Shown in pieces: positions 5,706-6,378 of a stretch of 6,378 bases of DNA (the first letter of the stretch is position 1; each line of letters begins with the position of its first letter). Source of the stretch: Halobacteriales archaeon QH_10_70_21 (lineage in GTDB: Archaea > Halobacteriota > Halobacteria > Halobacteriales > Haloarculaceae); NCBI GenBank assembly GCA_003021325.1, contig PXQM01000035.1, positions 1 to 6,378 on the forward strand. Direction: 5' to 3'. A program made the translations under genes and the position numbers. Below the pieces are notes generated by a model, which was not told the DNA's origin, did not search any database, and saw only the letters and a list, made by a program, of their open reading frames with translations.

Positions 5706-6378
5706 TCAATCCTGCTGGTAGAACGGCAGCGCCTCGACCCCGGCCCGCTTCTCGTCGCCGCGGACGACGACCGACAGCTCCGTCCCGGGGTCGGCGTGGG
5801 CGACGGGCACGTAGCCGAGCCCGATGGCGTCGCCGAGCGTCGGGCTCATCGTCCCGCTCGTGACGGTTCCGACCGGCTCGCCGTCGACCGCTATCTCGTG
5901 GCCGTGGCGGGCGATGCCGCGCTCCCGGAGGCGGAAGCCGACGAGGGTCTCCTCGACGCCGTCGGCCGCCTGCCGCGCCAGGGCGTCCCGGCCGACGAAC
6001 TCGGTCTCGAGGTCGACGGCGAACCCGATGCCGGCCTCGAGGGGCGTCCGCGGGTTCTCCTCGGGGTCGAAGTCCTGCCCCGAGAGCAGCAGCCCCGCCT
6101 CCAGCCGGAGCGTGTCCCGGGCGCCGAGCCCGCAGGGCTGGCACTCCAGGGCGCTCCAGACCGCCGCCGCGTCGCCGGCGTCGAAGAGCATCTCGACGCC
6201 GTCCTCGCCGGTGTAGCCCGTCCGCGCGACCAGGCAGTCGACGCCGGCGACCGTCCGCTCCTCGGCGGTGAACCGCTCGATGTCGCCGGGCGACTCGCAC
6301 AGCCCCGCGAGCAGGTCGAGCGCGCCGGGCCCCTGGAGAGCGACCATCCCGTAGGCCTCGGTCCGGTTGTCGACCGTC
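5706..6378 (-). CDS. gcvT: Aminomethyltransferase, glycine cleavage T protein (3' part)
   Basis: The last 223 or so codons of gcvT; the 5' part lies beyond the right edge, since the frame stays open to 6378 and reads TVDNRTEAYGMVALQGPGA, with RT and QGP as in the family. GcvT takes the aminomethyl group from lipoyl-GcvH and transfers the methylene to tetrahydrofolate (or the archaeal folate equivalent), releasing ammonia. Conserved segments seen: RTGYTGEDGVEM (folate-site region), GARDTLRLEAGLLL, NPRTPLEAGIGFAV, and in the C-terminal barrel GTVTSGTMSPTLGDAIGLGYV. The catalytic Asp of the N-terminal domain lies outside the window. The protein ends VEALPFYQQD at the TGA in 5708-5706, a normal family end. 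The internal ATG at 6347 is not the start, because conserved family sequence continues upstream. In many haloarchaea gcvT is followed by gcvH, but here the next gene is convergent, so gcvH must be elsewhere. Confidence 0.93.
   Translation of the reverse strand, partial: TVDNRTEAYGMVALQGPGALDLLAGLCESPGDIERFTAEERTVAGVDCLVARTGYTGEDGVEMLFDAGDAAAVWSALECQPCGLGARDTLRLEAGLLLSGQDFDPEENPRTPLEAGIGFAVDLETEFVGRDALARQAADGVEETLVGFRLRERGIARHGHEIAVDGEPVGTVTSGTMSPTLGDAIGLGYVPVAHADPGTELSVVVRGDEKRAGVEALPFYQQD

Noticed and set aside
5419..6300. 293-codon minus-strand open frame across the ZIP-like/gcvT junction
   Set aside because: It is out of frame with gcvT and antisense to the ZIP-like gene, and is dominated by Arg and Gly runs. 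It is a composition shadow.

Overview
The window is a strongly G+C-rich piece of a haloarchaeal (class Halobacteria) chromosome. Three things point there: the predicted proteins are rich in Asp and Glu, the left end carries the bacterioruberin (C50 carotenoid) gene set typical of haloarchaea, and several genes have a TATA-like element about 26-28 bases before the start codon, as expected for leaderless archaeal transcripts. I cannot name the genus.

Layout. Positions 1-2560 (minus strand) hold a compact carotenoid operon read right to left: crtD (carotenoid 3,4-desaturase), lyeJ (lycopene elongase/hydratase, UbiA superfamily) and the first 59 codons of cruF (bisanhydrobacterioruberin hydratase), which runs off the left edge. 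Together they convert lycopene to bacterioruberin, the red membrane pigment. Diverging from crtD across a 96-base spacer is a short-chain dehydrogenase/reductase gene (2657-3352, plus). It converges on, and shares a CTAG stop tetramer with, a broken gene (3349-3866, minus). That remnant joins the first part of an APC-family amino acid permease to the last part of a UspA domain, out of frame, and so looks like an internal-deletion relic of an APC-UspA fusion transporter.

Positions 3954-4721 (minus) encode a Nif3-like dinuclear-metal protein. A 124-base, unusually A+T-rich control region (4722-4845) separates it from a divergently read multi-pass membrane protein of the ZIP metal-transporter type (4846-5700, plus). 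This spacer contains facing TATA-like elements, a 9-base inverted repeat and a 17-base dyad placed where a repressor would sit. The ZIP-like gene converges on the 3' part of gcvT (5706-6378, minus), the aminomethyltransferase of the glycine cleavage system, which runs off the right edge.

Most of the window is ordinary haloarchaeal core sequence. I found no complete new multi-gene system. The parts that best repay a second look are the Nif3/ZIP control region, the ZIP-like protein with altered metal-site residues, and the APC-UspA deletion relic. There is no tRNA, rRNA, CRISPR array or insertion sequence that I can see, and the only stretch without an intact gene is the relic and its flank (3353-3953).
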